64,000 bases of DNA, taken from Nymphaea colorata. Taxonomy: Eukaryota > Streptophyta > Magnoliopsida > Nymphaeales > Nymphaeaceae. Of this stretch, positions 22,801-36,559 are shown piece after piece. Every line of letters begins with the position of its first letter. Position 1 is the first letter of the stretch. The notes beneath the pieces are model-generated. The model saw nothing but the letters and a program-made list of their open reading frames with translations. It ran no database searches and had not been told where the DNA came from. A program made the translations under genes and the position numbers. The stretch is from positions 22,946,535 to 23,010,534 of the forward strand of contig NC_045149.1 of the NCBI RefSeq assembly GCF_008831285.2. The letters are read 5' to 3'.

Positions 22801-25800
22801 GGTTGGCTGTAAATGTAACTCCCTAACAACACGAACAAGTGCACAACAATGGATTTGAAATTGTAATGAGGATGAACAACATGAAAGATAAGTTATTACA
22901 ATAAAGAAGAAGTCTCGAGATACTCTTACCATTTTACGTGCCGCCTTAAAGCCGTATCCTAATGAATTAGAGGAAAACTAATTAAGTAGTGGTGGTTTTA
23001 TAAAAACGACAGTGGCGAGCCTTGCCTTCAATATTATCATGTGATGGTTTGGATTTTAACGCAGTTAAAAACAATATTTTTTTTGTAAATTATACATATT
23101 TATTAAAATCAGTATCACTTTTGTAACCATTTAATTTAAATGCACTTTGTATCAAATCTCTTAAGTGATTCTATTATAAATGAGTTATCTTTTTTTGTCT
23201 TTATTTTCTTTGTGTCTTTCGTTTTTTATCTATCTTTTGTGTGTTTTATTTTTTTTTGTTTATGTGTTTCTTATAACTACGAAATGTATTGAAAGGAATA
23301 TGAAAAATAGGCAAGTAGATTATCTGTCTTTTATCCTGCTTAATGTATTTTTAGATTTAAATGTTGAGAACATAAAATTTTTATTTACGAAGAAGCTGAC
23401 TCAATTCAATGTTTGTTTCCAGTTTTTCCTTTGTGCAAGCAACGTAGAGAAGGTTGGCTACAATTTTAACTCATTAACAACATGAACAAGTGCATGACAA
23501 TGGTTTTAATTGTACGTACCACTTAGAAGCCTTATTCTAATGAATTAAAGGAAGATAAAATTAAGTGGTGGTGGTTTTAAAGAAATGATATTGGCGAGCC
23601 TTGCCTTCTATATTATCACGTAATTATTTTTATTTTAATGTAGTTAGAAACAATATTTTTTTTTGTAAATTATACATATCTATCAAAATAAGTGCTCTTT
23701 GCACGAACAATACGAATCTCTTAAGTTGTTACTTTATCAATAGGTGAGTTCTCTTTTAGTTTTTTTTGTCTTTATTTTGTATGTGCCTTCGTTTTTTGTT
23801 TACGTTTTGTGTGTTGTTTTATTTTCTTTGTTTATCTGTGTTTTATGGTCAGCAGAAAATTGAAAGAGAAATGAAAAATAAACAAGTAGATTATCTGTCT
23901 CATATTCTGCTTAATGTAGAGATTTTTTTAGATTTAAATGTAGAAAAACATGCAGTGTTATTTACGAAGATGGATAAATATACGACAATGGATTTGAAAT
24001 TGTATTGAGAATGAATAACATAAAAACTAAAGTTATTATAGTGAAGAAGAAGTCTCGAGCTGTTACCATTCTACGTACTACCTAGAAGCCTTATTCTGAT
24101 TAATTAGAAGAAAATGAAATTAAGTGGTTGTAGTTTTATGTAAAACACGGTGGCAAACATTGCCTTCAATATTATCATGTAATTGTTTTGATTTAAGAAG
24201 ACGCTGACTCAAACAAATGTTTGTTTGCATTTCTCTTTTGTGTAAGCAACACATAAAAGGCTGGCTGTAAATTTAACTGCACAACAACATTAACAAATTC
24301 ACAACAATGAATTTTAAATTGCATTACCGATGGACAATATAAAAGATAAAGTTATTGTGTTAAAGAATAAGTCTCGAAATTCTATTAGCATTTTACGTAC
24401 CACCTAAAGGCCTTATTTTGATCAATTAGAGGAAAACCAAATTAAGTGGTAGTGGTTTTACAAAAACGATAGTGGCGATCATTGCCTCAATATCAATTGT
24501 TTGGATTTTAATGTAGTTAAAAACAATATTCTTTTGGGAATTGCACTCGTATCGCTTTTATAACCATTTAATTTTAAGTGCTTTTTGCACGAATAATACG
24601 ATTCTTTTGAGTGGTTTTATTACAAATAGGTGAGTTTACTTTTATTTTTTGTCTTTGTTTTTTATGTGCCCTTTGTTTTGTGTCTTTGCTTTGTGTGTTG
24701 TTTTATTTTATTTATTCATCTGTTTCTTCTGTCTATTAAAGACACTAAAAGATACATAAAAAATAGGCAAGTAGGTTATCTGCTTCTTATTCCGCTTAAT
24801 GTATAAAATTTTTCTAGATTTAAATGTGGAAAACATATAATTTTTATTTACGAAGAAGCTGACTAAATTCAATCTTTGTTTCGAGTTTTCCTTTGTGCAA
24901 TCAACGTATAGAAGGTCGACTGTAAATTTAACTTTGCAACAACATGAACAAGTGCACGACAATGAATTTGAAATTGCATTGACGATAGACAACATAAAAG
25001 TTAAAGTTATAGTGGTGAAAAATAAGTCTTGAGATATTGTTACAATTCTACGTACCACCTGGAAGCCTTATTCTGATGAATTAGAGAAAACTAAATTAAA
25101 CAATTTTGGTTTTATATAAACAACAGTGGCGCGCCTTGCCTTCAATATCATCATGTGATTGTTTTGATTTTAACGCAGTTAAAAATAATTTTTTTTTAAA
25201 TTGTACGTATCTGTCAAAACTAATCACTTTTGTAACCATTTAATTTAAATGTTCTTTGCATGAAAAGTATAAATCTCTTAAGTGGTTCCACTATAAAAAG
25301 GTGAGTTCTCTTTTAATTTTTTTTTGTTTTTGTTTCTTATGTGCCCTTCATTTTTTGTGTACATTTTGTGTCTTGTTTTATTTCCTTTGTTTAACTGTGA
25401 CACTGAAAGATACATGAAAAATAGACAACTGCCTCCTTTTCCGCTTAATGTAGAGAATTTTTTAGATTTAAATGTAGAGAACATAAAGTTTTTATTTGCG
25501 AAGAAGCTGACTCAATCGAATGTTTGTTTACACTTCACTTTTGTGCAAACAACATATAGAAGACTGATTGTAAATTTAACTCCCGAACAATAAAAAATAA
25601 GTGAACGACAATAGATTTGAAATTCCATTGACGATGAACAACATAAAAGATAAAGTTATTATGATGAAGAATAAGTCTCGAGATACTGTTACTATTCTAC
25701 GTACCACTTAGAAGTCTTATTCTGATTAATTAAAGAAAAACCAAATTAAGTGGTGGTGGTAGTTTTATATAAATGACAGTGGCGAGCCTTGCCTTCAATA

Positions 25801-26410
25801 TCATTATGTAATTGTTTTGATTTTGATGCATTTAAAAACATCAATGCTCTTTGCATGAACAATCCAAATCTCTTAAGCGGTTCCATTATAAATAAGTGAG
25901 TTCTCTTCTAATATTTTTTGTCTTTGTTTTTTATTTGCCCTTCGTTTTTTGTCTACGCGTTGTGTGTTGTTTTATTGTCTTTGTTTATCTGTTTCTTATG
26001 ACTAGCAAAGACACTGAAAGAGACATGAAAAATAATAAGTAGATTATCTACCTCCTATCTCGCTTAATGTAGAGAATTTTCTAGATTTAAATGTAAAGAA
26101 CATGGAGTTTTTATTTACGAAGAAACTGACTTAATCCAATGTTAGTTTGTACATCGCCTTTGTGTAAGCAACATATAGCATGCTGGCTGTAAATTGAACT
26201 CCTCAACAACATGAACAAGTGCATGACAATGAGTTTGGAATTGTATTGAAGATGAACAACATAAAAGATAAACTTATTGTAGTGAAGAAGAAGTCTTGAG
26301 ATACTGTTTCCATTCTATGTACCACCTGAAAGCCTTATTCTGATTAATTAGAAGAAAACCAAATTAAGTTGTGTTGGTTTTATAAAAATAATAGTGGTGA
26401 GCCTTGCATT
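19850..26410 (+). repeat. Decayed tandem array of ~0.65-kb units with a coding-like block
   Basis: About ten diverged units share the same order: a T-rich tract ending in tatgactag/cag, then acactgaaagagacatgaaa, then a block with gaagaagctgactcaatcc, then gacaatggatttgaaattgc, then gaagaagaagtctcgagata, then attagaggaaaaccaaatta. The gacaatgga anchor falls near 19871, 20551, 21221, 22841, 23493, 23981, 24301, 24957, 25607 and 26223, so most spacings are about 620-680 bp. In consensus the block reads like protein (for example GFEIALMMDNIKDKVIAVKK and WKPYSDELEENQIKWWWFY) and is preceded by an acceptor-like site. Every single unit has stops or indels. I do not recognise the parent gene. It looks like amplification of an exon plus flanking intron, now non-functional. 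Confidence 0.8.
21946..22054 (+). pseudogene. Exon-like fragment interrupting the tandem array
   Basis: After a T-rich tract ending ctactgttcag there is an open frame of 35 residues ending in TGA at 22052-22054, containing DGGLLSRAFAEAKTWDSVQK and RDTVKKAVKR. It is not part of the repeat unit and replaces about one unit of the array. It resembles a terminal exon of an ordinary plant gene. The family is not recognised and no partner exon is visible. Confidence 0.35.
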
Positions 26411-26530
26411 CTTATGAAAAAAAGTCCTTTGCCTAAAAGCCAGTTTTACGGCCTGCAATTCCAGAACAGAGAAGAGCTACAAGATGAAGCATCATCTTTG
26501 CTACACCTAGCTAAGTTTTTCCTTTTTTTT
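26369..26530 (+). pseudogene. Last array unit running into unique coding-like sequence
   Basis: The final repeat copy keeps the frame WFYKNNSGEPC and then, unlike other units, continues into KKSPLPKSQFYGLQFQNREE and LQDEASSLLHLAKFF before a T-rich stretch. This may be the original downstream part of the duplicated exon. The product is unidentified. Confidence 0.35.
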
Positions 26531-29500
26531 TTTTCTTTTTGTGTTGATTTTTTTTTCCGTCTCACCAATGTAGTAATTTCCTTTCGAATTTTCTTTTCCA
26601 CCCCCGCCCCCTTGTTAAGGCTTCTTGACACAACACAAAAATCCAAATAATTCGATTCCTTCGTGGGTAACTTAGGTTTTTTATTAATAAATATTTCTTG
26701 GAGTAACGACAAGGAAATGATACATATCGGGTTTGTACTAGTGGCTTGTGGGATGGTGGGATCGGGTTTTTTTCGAGTTGGCTGGAGAACAGTCACTTTT
26801 TTGAAATCTTTTCTTTAAAAGTTAAATAAGAAGAAAAAACCAACTTGGCTGGTGGGTTTTCTGAAACAGGGAGAAGAGAGCATTTGATGATGCAGCACAT
26901 GGTGTAGACGAAGACAAATAGAGGTAGCAGCGGCTGAAAATAGATAGAGAGAGAGAGGGAGAGAGAGAAGAGAAAGAGAGAGAGAGATGGTGGTGGCTGA
27001 TACAGAGACTGCATGATTCAAAAAGCGTGAAAAGAAATTGCAAATAAAGTTAAGGTGGAAAAACCAGTTTTAACGTCTTATTTTATTCTTGTATTCGAGG
27101 AGTTCTAAGCCTTGTTGTGATCATGATCAAAAGGAAAGCAACTGTAAAAGCCATAAATCTCAGAGCTGCATAACCAGTTCTGGGCTGAGGCAGAGAGGTA
27201 GACTCCCCTGTGGACAGGGTTGCATAGGTGCAAGGGAGCCCGTAAACAAGGCCAAACCCCCCTTAGTTGGTAATATGTCGAACACCGAGTCTTGGTTGCA
27301 GTGGTTGCAGTATTCCAAACTAAATGTCTTGTTAGGCTTATGGTTGTCTTTGTACAAAAAACTGGTTGCCTACCAGTTCTGCCCCGCCTGTTGTGCCAAC
27401 TCCTTTGGAAATACTTACCTCTAAATGGATGTAAGATCCTAAATTTATAAGACTCTAGATTGATTACCAATTTAAGGATATGAAATCTTAAAAAATTATA
27501 CTATAAAAGTGTAAACTTTTTAAACTTGAAGTCCCTGGATCTTTAAGTCAAACTCCTCTTCCCTTTCACTTGAGCAAGGTTCTTAATAAGCGGCACAAGT
27601 CTGAGATCCATTATTTTTTAAAATTGTCGTATCCCTGATTTGAGATACCCCGGAAACAAATGAAGCTTAAGTTGGTGCTTATCAAAGCCAACTCCTTCTA
27701 AGTAAGAAGCAAGTACAAATCTTTGACTTCAACTTTTGATAAAACAAGATCGTAAGAGTCTCTCTACATAAATTCTCTTGGTTCGGCCACAGTTAGACAT
27801 GGGCTCGGTCCATGACGTAAGTTGACCGGCTTCACCTGACTCAGACTTCAGCCAGGCCTCCCGCCCATCAAAGGGGGACCCTATGACCAGAGCTACATGA
27901 GGGCTGGCATGAGCCACTGCCTATATCAAGCCCTTCTAAAATCTCCTTAGGATTATGCTTGAGATGGGTCAAGCCACATGCCATACCCACACTAGACTCG
28001 GGTCGGTCCGCTAGAAAATTCTTGGCTCCACTATTGCCTATGGTCCTTCTTGGAAATGAGCCTGATACATTTTCTTGACAGTACTATGCCAGTGTGATTG
28101 AGATGACCTTACCTAAAAGTTGAGGAGTTTCTTTCATGTCACTGCCCCATGGAGATATCCCTTTAATTAGCCCTCAATCTGGGTCAGGGCCTTATTGTAG
28201 GTTAGGGATCCTAACGAAAAAATAGTGACAAGGAATCGATCATTATCTTTTATCATTGTACATGACAAAGGCAGTAGAATAATATACTCTATATGTTCCA
28301 TTTTAAAAGATATGAGGCATCTTTAGTTGAATTTTAGATTCATAGAGATTACTAGAACAAGCTGATGGAATCGCTTGAGACACAGAGAAAATAGAGATCT
28401 AATTGAACCATGTTTGACTTGTGGTGAAGGAAGACGGCTTTAATAGCTTCAGTTGGGGCAAGTGGGGTAGACACATATGAGCTTGTGTGGGCAATTGCCC
28501 TCAAGACCCAGATTAATTCTATGTCTATATATTAGTGGTGCACAATTATCTGCTTACCCATTTACTTATCTACTTATTGATGCTCCTCAACAAGTTGCAG
28601 AGCCAGATTTTTTTTTACTGAGCCATACTATTTCAGAACTTCTCATTCCTTAAGTGGCACCAGCATATATAAATAAGCAAATGTTTGAAGGCACCTGTAT
28701 GAAAATAAAGAAAAAATTGCGGGGCTAGTGAGGACAGTTGCCTATACCATCTAATACGTAGCTTCACTACCATCTTCAACCAACCATTTACTTTTTGAAG
28801 GGTCAGCCTGCCTACTCCTCAGCTAAGAATTTCTAGCTCCGCCACTTGTTGGGGAGTCCGAGTTGCAAGGAGAAATGGGCATGTAGGGTAGTTGAGAATT
28901 GTCGGGTCGGTTCCAAAGAGACTGGATCCACTGTTGAAAATAGACTGTTCCGTGTGGTCAGTTGCCCGCACATGCCCACACCTGGCCAACTCTGCAGCTG
29001 GATGTGGTTCAAGCTGCATCAAAAACTCTTCTCTTTTGCTTCTTTCAGTAGTAATGAATTGGCATATTTTTTCATTAATGGGAATTGATACAGATATTAC
29101 TTCATTTTGGAAACCTCTATCTCACCATAGCCTATGTTTGTTTTGACTCATCTCTCAATCTTTTCAGTCCAGCCAAAGCTAAGACTATAATTTGGACGCC
29201 AATTTTGACTGCATTTTGGATATTGTTTTGTTGTTTTTTTACACTTGGCAACAAAGGTATAGAAAGTTCGGATCCACGACAGGAAAATATGTCCAATTCT
29301 GCCTCAGAATCGAACCCAACGCAGCCAAAAGTATGACAAAATGTTCATACTAGATCCCACCCATTTACTACCTTCTTTGGGAGACAGATTGAGTTTTTAG
29401 GGTATCAGGGCAACAAGCTAAAATTAGGAGCTACCTTTTTACTTTAGGGTTCTAAAAAGAACAAGAGACTACTATAAAAAAATAACAGAAAATAATACAA

Positions 29501-32394
29501 CCAAATAAAAACACAGATAAACGTAAGGAGTGCTCCGAGTGAGCAAGAAGTTAACAATTTAGGGCTCGAAGACTACCTAAGGCTTTTCATTTTTTTTTAT
29601 CTCTAGGTTCCTGGGTTGTGTTGGGACTTGGTTGGAGTACGGTACATCGTTCAACTTGAGTGTCATGATCCCACCTTTTACGGTCCATAAAAATAACATT
29701 TATAAAAATCAAATAAGCAACGCGCCTTTTATGCCCCTGCTGTCTAACCAGCTAATGCTGAACTGACTTAGTTTATAGGGAAAAGAATAGAGTTGAGATA
29801 TGGACCAAAGGAAGAGTTGTTGAAACTCATACGAATGAACGGAAAAAGGACACATGGATGCCGAAGACCTTCTCGGTGTAAAGTCATGCCAATTATTGAA
29901 GTAATTTTCTTTTGAAAACTGTTCAACACCTTTTAGTGCATATCCCTTTGTCCTTTTGAGAAACTTGTTGGCCATTTTCATTAATATTTTGAATGTTCTC
30001 TCACTATTGGATAATTTGGATTCATATAAGGCGTGAGAGAACACAAGAACTTGGCCATTGAATGGAGAAATTTTTTTCATTTTTAATTCGATAATCAAGT
30101 TATAAAATCCTAAATTTTGTCTTGGCTTCTTATATATGTTTTGATAGAAATTTTGCTGTCGGAAAGGCTTACTTAGCTAGCAGCACGGTTAGAAATAAAT
30201 AAAGGCATATTTAAAAATGGGTTTTTTCATTCAATGATTAAGGGTGTGTCTGGTTTGGATGACAGTGGAATCTAGGTTTGTACAAAACGATATGCTTTCA
30301 AAAGGGCAAAGATAATTGAGTAAGGGTGTTTGCTTACCTTCGGATTTAAAATTCATGGATTTGATGTCGCATGCTTTTGGAGATGTAGTTGAAGGTCTAA
30401 GACAATATTCATGGTTTACCAAACTAACGGTCTTGTGTCAGACCAAAGATCCGCATTTGAAATTCATATTTTACTTTTTACATTGAGAAAAAAGTTAAAT
30501 TTAAATTAGAATGGGATCAAGAGCTTCCAAATCTGGAATGTTTTAGACCCAAGGGCAATCAAATGCCCCCTTAATGGGTTCTTCCAGCACATGCTTTTAA
30601 AAAAATATATATTGATTTAAATTCTCTTAAAATTCATAAGAAAAATGTAGACAAGCTCCCCCCAAAATTGTAAAGAATATCAGTTCTTTTCCAGGCACGA
30701 TCACTAAATGGTCTAGTTTGCAGAAGATTCGTCATTAAAAAAAGAAAAATAAGCATTTTTTATTATTTTAGATATTTATTGGAGTGTCCATCTATGTTCA
30801 ACTTTTTTTTTTCTTTATTTGTTAATTAGGTAGCATTGAAAGACATGTATAAATTTGAAAAAATCAATATGAATGTCTATTAAATGCATCTGGGGATCCG
30901 AATCTAAGCATGCTTGGGATATTCCATGAACATGTTCTAAATAATCTATTGCAAAGTGCATGCCACTTTTACAGGAAGGAAAAAAACAAAGAAAACGTTT
31001 AGGAGATAACTATTTATTAATTTCAAAAACTTACTTTAAATTTTTCTAAAAAGACTTTCTTCAAAGAGCCTGAGCTTGACAGTTTAGTCTCTTTATTATC
31101 CTTTTGAGTTTTCTACCTCCCAAAAGAAGGTTGAAGCTCTCACCCAATCTCTTATCCTATCAAGATGTAAGAGATTATTTTTAATAAAAATATACAATTT
31201 GATTAAAAAATTATTTTTACATTACTTACATGCACAGACATTGGAGAAATTCAGAATGAGATCCTATTCCATGTATTACTTTTTTAAATAGGAAATTATT
31301 TTAGATATTTCCAGCAAAATTATGTCAAACAGAGATGGTAATAAACCTCGATTTTCTTCGGCTGCAAGATTTGGACTGGTTGACAAATATTATAATTTTC
31401 ATCGTCATCAGACTTATCCGATCATATGGGGCTCCAATTTGCACGTTTCGTGCACTCATTTATAAAGATAGTTTACTTAATTGTCACACTAATGAATAAT
31501 TTTAATTACTAACGTGCATTGATTAATAATAAAGGTATGAGCTTGGGATTTGGTGCATATTAATTATTTGATACATATATTTTTTGATTCACGCATGTAC
31601 ATTATTTGAACCATATCACCTGAATGATGATATAGGTTGGCATAGGTTGTACATAAAATCATCATAATAGCAGGTGGTACAGATCAGAAAATGAATAGAG
31701 TGACTTAAATGAAGGAAAAATTAAAGATGAGAGAGAAAACATAGAGACATAAAGATGTAAGAAGACATGGCCAGGTTATGTCATTTTTTCTTATTTTAGT
31801 TCAATAGATTAATACATGGGGCATTTAATATACCCAGAATCATGAAATTTTTGAATCTAAATTCTCATTTTTTTAAGAAATATGGAATTAGTAAACAAAC
31901 AGGGCATTTTGTTTCCGAAGCTTGGAAATTGAAACTTGGGATTTTGATTCCTTTCCAGTTTGACGATGAGTTATGATTCTCGAATTTCGATTCTCGCATC
32001 CAAATTCTACCTCCTAAAGGAAATCCCTCCAACACATAACAAATAAAAATTTCACGAATAAAACAAAAAGCCCACTTGTTTATTAAAGGATTCTATCTAT
32101 ATACTATACAATTGAAAATCTGCAATGTTCTTGAATATTAGAGATGTCAATATATCGGATCCGGACTGGATATCTGACTGAATTGCTTTAAAAAAAGTCA
32201 TACAACATGGGTGGGTGGGCAAGAAAATTTATGGAGGGGGCTGGGGCTTATTATGTTTTATAAAAGGAAGAACATTCTAGCGGGGCTTGTTGTCTTAACA
32301 AAAAATATCGTTATATGAAAACATATAAAATTTTTAAGAACCTTAGGGTCTACCAGATTCTCATGCCATATGAATGATAAATACAATAAGCAAC

Positions 32395-32400
<6 letters not shown>

Positions 32401-32459
<59 letters not shown>
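32401..32459. repeat. (TA)n microsatellite
   Basis: About 29 TA units in intergenic DNA. Confidence 0.95.
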
Positions 32460-32461
<2 letters not shown>

Positions 32462-32834
32462 AAGGCAATTTGCACATGACTCAACTTTAAGGGACCTACA
32501 TCCATTTAAGAAAAACGCTTAAGCATTCTCTTCAAGCTTAATTTACTTTCATTTAGTGATTGAATTAATTACATATCTATAGATGATAAGGACATAACTA
32601 ATAGGAAATGGATCGGCTAACTGATATAATAAGCATCTTAAGGAGGATAAGGATGAGGGAGTTCTTTGCTTTCTCCGAGACAAAGACCAGATAAATTCTT
32701 TGCCTTCGCATCTCAAACAAACTAAATGTGTAATCTTCCTCGATTCTCTCTTCATTTGTCGTAGATTTTAGCACCGGTTGCCTTGAGAAACCAGGACGAA
32801 GCAAAACTTTATTTTATTTAAAATTAATTTCACA

Positions 32835-32867
<33 letters not shown>

Positions 32868-32876
32868 CACACACAT
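32835..32876. repeat. Compound (AT)n(AC)n microsatellite
   Basis: About 12 AT units run into about 8-9 AC units. Confidence 0.9.
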
Positions 32877-35024
32877 ACATAATCATTTATTTCTAATGCT
32901 AATATGTAAAGTATATATATTTCAAAATTTCAGCTGACCTTGTTCTTAAATATTTAACTTGCAATATTTTGGAAATATTATAACCAAGCATTCAATTTTG
33001 AGTTGGGTCAAATATTCTGAAAAAATCCAACCCATTGGCACACTTACAATACCCTAAAAGCAACAAAGTTCCCAAGAAAAGGTTCATGCTAGATGATGTT
33101 TGATTTAGAACTTGAGCCCATCTAGTGTATTGAAATTGTTCAAGTTTTTTCGAATATTGAAATTTATTTTTACTTTTTTTTTAAATTTAATATTTTGTAT
33201 CATTTGGGCTAGAAGTTTTCAAGAAAAAGAATTTTTCAACATCCAACATGTTTCCAAATGTCCATTTAAAACCCTTACTGGGATTAGCCTGATAAGGTTA
33301 AACTTTGTTGATATTGTTAAAGAAGGGTCACACACTCCAAAAAAAAAAAGAAAAAGAAAGAAAGAGCGGATAAGAAGAAATCTCTTGTAGTCTCATTGGG
33401 AAGTAGGTTCAAACTTACTTTTCATATATAGTTCACTTTGTTGCTTAATGTAGAAGTTGCTATCTTATAGTTATGATCAATAAGTCCCTTTCTTAAATGC
33501 CTAACAGTCATTCCTATATATAACTACTCATCTCCAATTTTGGTGCTAATTAGGTTAACTTTTTGGGTGTGTGTAGATATAGTGAAGTGCAATTCACTCT
33601 ACCATAATATTTTAGATATGAGTGCCTTTCCCATAAAACTAACTCTATGTCTATGTCCCATTTTTAAAACATAGGGGAAGAACTAATAACATGTTACTTT
33701 GAGCCATAAATCTGGCTAGTTGAGGATCAATAGACAGTCAACTATGAGCAAGATAAGATCTCTTAATAGTAAGAGTAAGAGGACAAACTTGTGGATTGGT
33801 TGTAAATATTGGTCACATGGAAAATTTTATTTGGCAAATTTCAATTGTTTAGGGTTTAGGAACAAAAAAGATTCAAGTTTGTGTAGAGAGCATTTAACAA
33901 GAGAAACAATATGTGAGTGTTTAATGTGCCTGCCCGAACGATCGGGACAAATGCATAGAATATAGAGTTCTGGTATTTCATTAATTTTTTTGAAGCAGAT
34001 TCATGAAACACTTATATATTGTTCCTCTTACTAAGTGCTCCCATAGTTTAGGAAAAGTTTATGCATTTGGTGAAGCTTTGGGACTTCATGTACATGACTT
34101 GAAAAGATTCATGGACCCGAGGGATGTACTATAGCGAGTATGATTGGCAGGAGATAAAGTCCTTCATCTTAGTTCGATTCCTGTAAATGCTATGCCTTTT
34201 TTGTCAAAGAGGCGGGAGCATGATACGAAATTGATCACACATTGGGCCTACACCAACACAGATGAAGGGGGGCTTCGGCACTTTTTCCGGGTAACAGCGT
34301 AAAATATTCTTAAGCTAATTTGGATTGGTAGCATAAAATATTCTTTTAGTTCATTCCGGATTCATATCAGCTAAATGCATAAAAAATTTGGGTCTTGATA
34401 AAAAAAAAAAATTTGAGGTGCTTGTTGTGATCTGCGAATCTCTCAAACATGGGATCTAAGATTTTTGATGAAATATGTGGACTTTAGATCTTACGATCTA
34501 AAATCCCAAGATCTAAAATCGAAGGCATGGGAACACAATCATGGTAAAGGCAAACAGAGGTATAGTATAGAAGGGCGCTTATGGCAAGTGAAGGAGAGGA
34601 GAAGATAATGAGACAACAGGGTATCCTTGCAGATATCCGATTCTAAAACGTATCAGAAATTAATAAATACTAATGCGCGTTGCCAACAGAAACCAGTTCA
34701 AAATAAACATTAGTTATTTGTCATTATTTTATTATGTTTTATTAATACACTTGCCGATACAAAAGCTGTATAGTATCGGCCAATATTCTAAAAGAGTTAT
34801 GTCCTTTCCTTATCTTACTACCACACCAACCTCAGGGAGTTACCGTTACTAAAATCCGATTCACGATTCGCCGATTCAGGTAAATGGGTAATGAATTGGC
34901 TAACAATACTGAAAAGTTCATTTTCTCAAATATACTAAAACTGAATTTCCTACTTGACACATAGAGGTATCTTGACTACCTCTTCCTCCCTTCGTTCATC
35001 CCGTCCATAAAGTATAAAATTGTT

Positions 35025-35495
35025 TCGGAACCTGAATGCAAAGGTAGATAATCGTCAACTAAAGTGTCATGCATTTACTGTTTACAGTTGAAAAAAAAGA
35101 GCATACATTAGACTAACGACTTTTACCAACTCGATTAGTTCCTCGAAACAATTTATGATACTCTTGAATCAGTCACTAAAATGAATTAATTTGCGAACTT
35201 GGATGCAAAACAAGATAATCGTCAACTAAAGTGTTATGCATCCATTATTTGCAGTTGAAAAAAACTGCATGGACGAGACTGACGACTTTCACCTGCTCGA
35301 ACAATTCTTCAAAACACTTTACAATACTCTTGAATCAGTAACCAAAATGAATTTATTTGTGAACTTGGATGCAAAGCTAGATTATCGTCCGGTGTCGTGC
35401 ATCCGAAAAGAATAGCATCCACGAAAGTGACTGCTTTCACCAGCTCGACATTTATGATACTCTTGAATCAATCACTAAAATGAATTAATTTGTCT
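35025..35495. repeat. Three-copy local tandem repeat (~166 bp)
   Basis: The words atactcttgaatcagtcact and aatgaattaatttg recur after 35158, 35324 and 35457, and gataatcgtcaactaaagtg recurs in the first two units. Spacings are 166 and 133 bp, the last unit being shortened. The copies are clearly diverged. Confidence 0.8.
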
Positions 35496-36559
35496 TCGAT
35501 TGGATTTGAATTAGCCGATGGAGCAATTCTTATAATACCGTTTCTGACAACATTGGAACCAGTATTAGATGATTCAGCCTTTATTATGGAGCATAATTGC
35601 TGGGATCGTGAGATCTTCTTGTTTACTTCAATTTTATACTCACACAAAAACCTGTCTTCTTATCGTTTTTAAAAACAATTGGCTGTGGAATTCCCACTTG
35701 CACACATCCAACAACAAAAGGTTAAAAGTTAAAACACTAAATTAAAACAAAAAAACAGTCAACGATTGAGATGCGTGAAGATCTGATCTCGTGCAAAAGA
35801 AAAAAAAAAATTACTTTAATTACCATGGCAGTGAATACGTGATCAAGCTCCTTCATTGTATATATATTTAATTAGCCTGTCCCCAAGTGCCGCCAACGGC
35901 TACCAAAAAACTTGGTTAATAATTTTTTTTTTTACTTTAATTAAATTGGCAGAGGCAGTTTCCTCGAGTAAAGAAAAGGCTTTTTTTTTTTATGCTTCAA
36001 CGTTCGAATCCCTAAGACGAAACTGAAATTCCAAATATGCCCTCCAAAATTGCAAGTTTGACCTTTTGACTGGATTGACATCACTAATGACGAACCTGTC
36101 CCTCCTTTTGGTTTCTAGGGGGTCAACAAAGGGACGTTACATGTTTCTCTCTCTTCGACCAACTATTAAAATTAACCAGGGATTTTTTGGGTGAGACTTT
36201 TAAACAAAGTTTTAGGAGCAAAATTTGGTTTTTCAAATGTTGGAGTTCTGTCAAAATTGAATTCGAACCTAATTTTACAAACAGAAGTGAAAAACAAAAA
36301 GTCATTTTGTAGATGTGTCGCTAAAAAAAAATATGCTAAAACTCTTTAAAAAAATTGGCTTTTATAAATGATATTAAAAAAAGAGGGTGTTTTTTAGAGC
36401 ACTTATATTTTATAAGGATCGCTAAGTCATAAACGCAACCAGTCAATAAAATTTTGAAATAATAATTTGTCGTCTTTTTTGAATCTTTATAGAATTATAT
36501 ATACGGAAAATGAGGATGGAGCTATGTAACCTTAAACAGGTTTTTGATTGAGTTTGTTT

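Noticed and set aside
19850-26410. CRISPR-like or minisatellite interpretation of the array
   Set aside because: Units are about 650 bp, diverged throughout, without short conserved repeats and unique spacers; the context is plant nuclear DNA.
27100-27470. Overlapping 111- and 121-residue frames on both strands
   Set aside because: Both strands are open with no domain or splice context; more likely GC-richer transposon debris.
29085-29336. An 83-residue frame with an exon-like tail
   Set aside because: No domain, no recognisable partner exon, and AT-rich surroundings; insufficient support.
35999-36020. A gttcgaatcc word like a tRNA B box
   Set aside because: No A box or cloverleaf-forming sequence is found at the proper distance.
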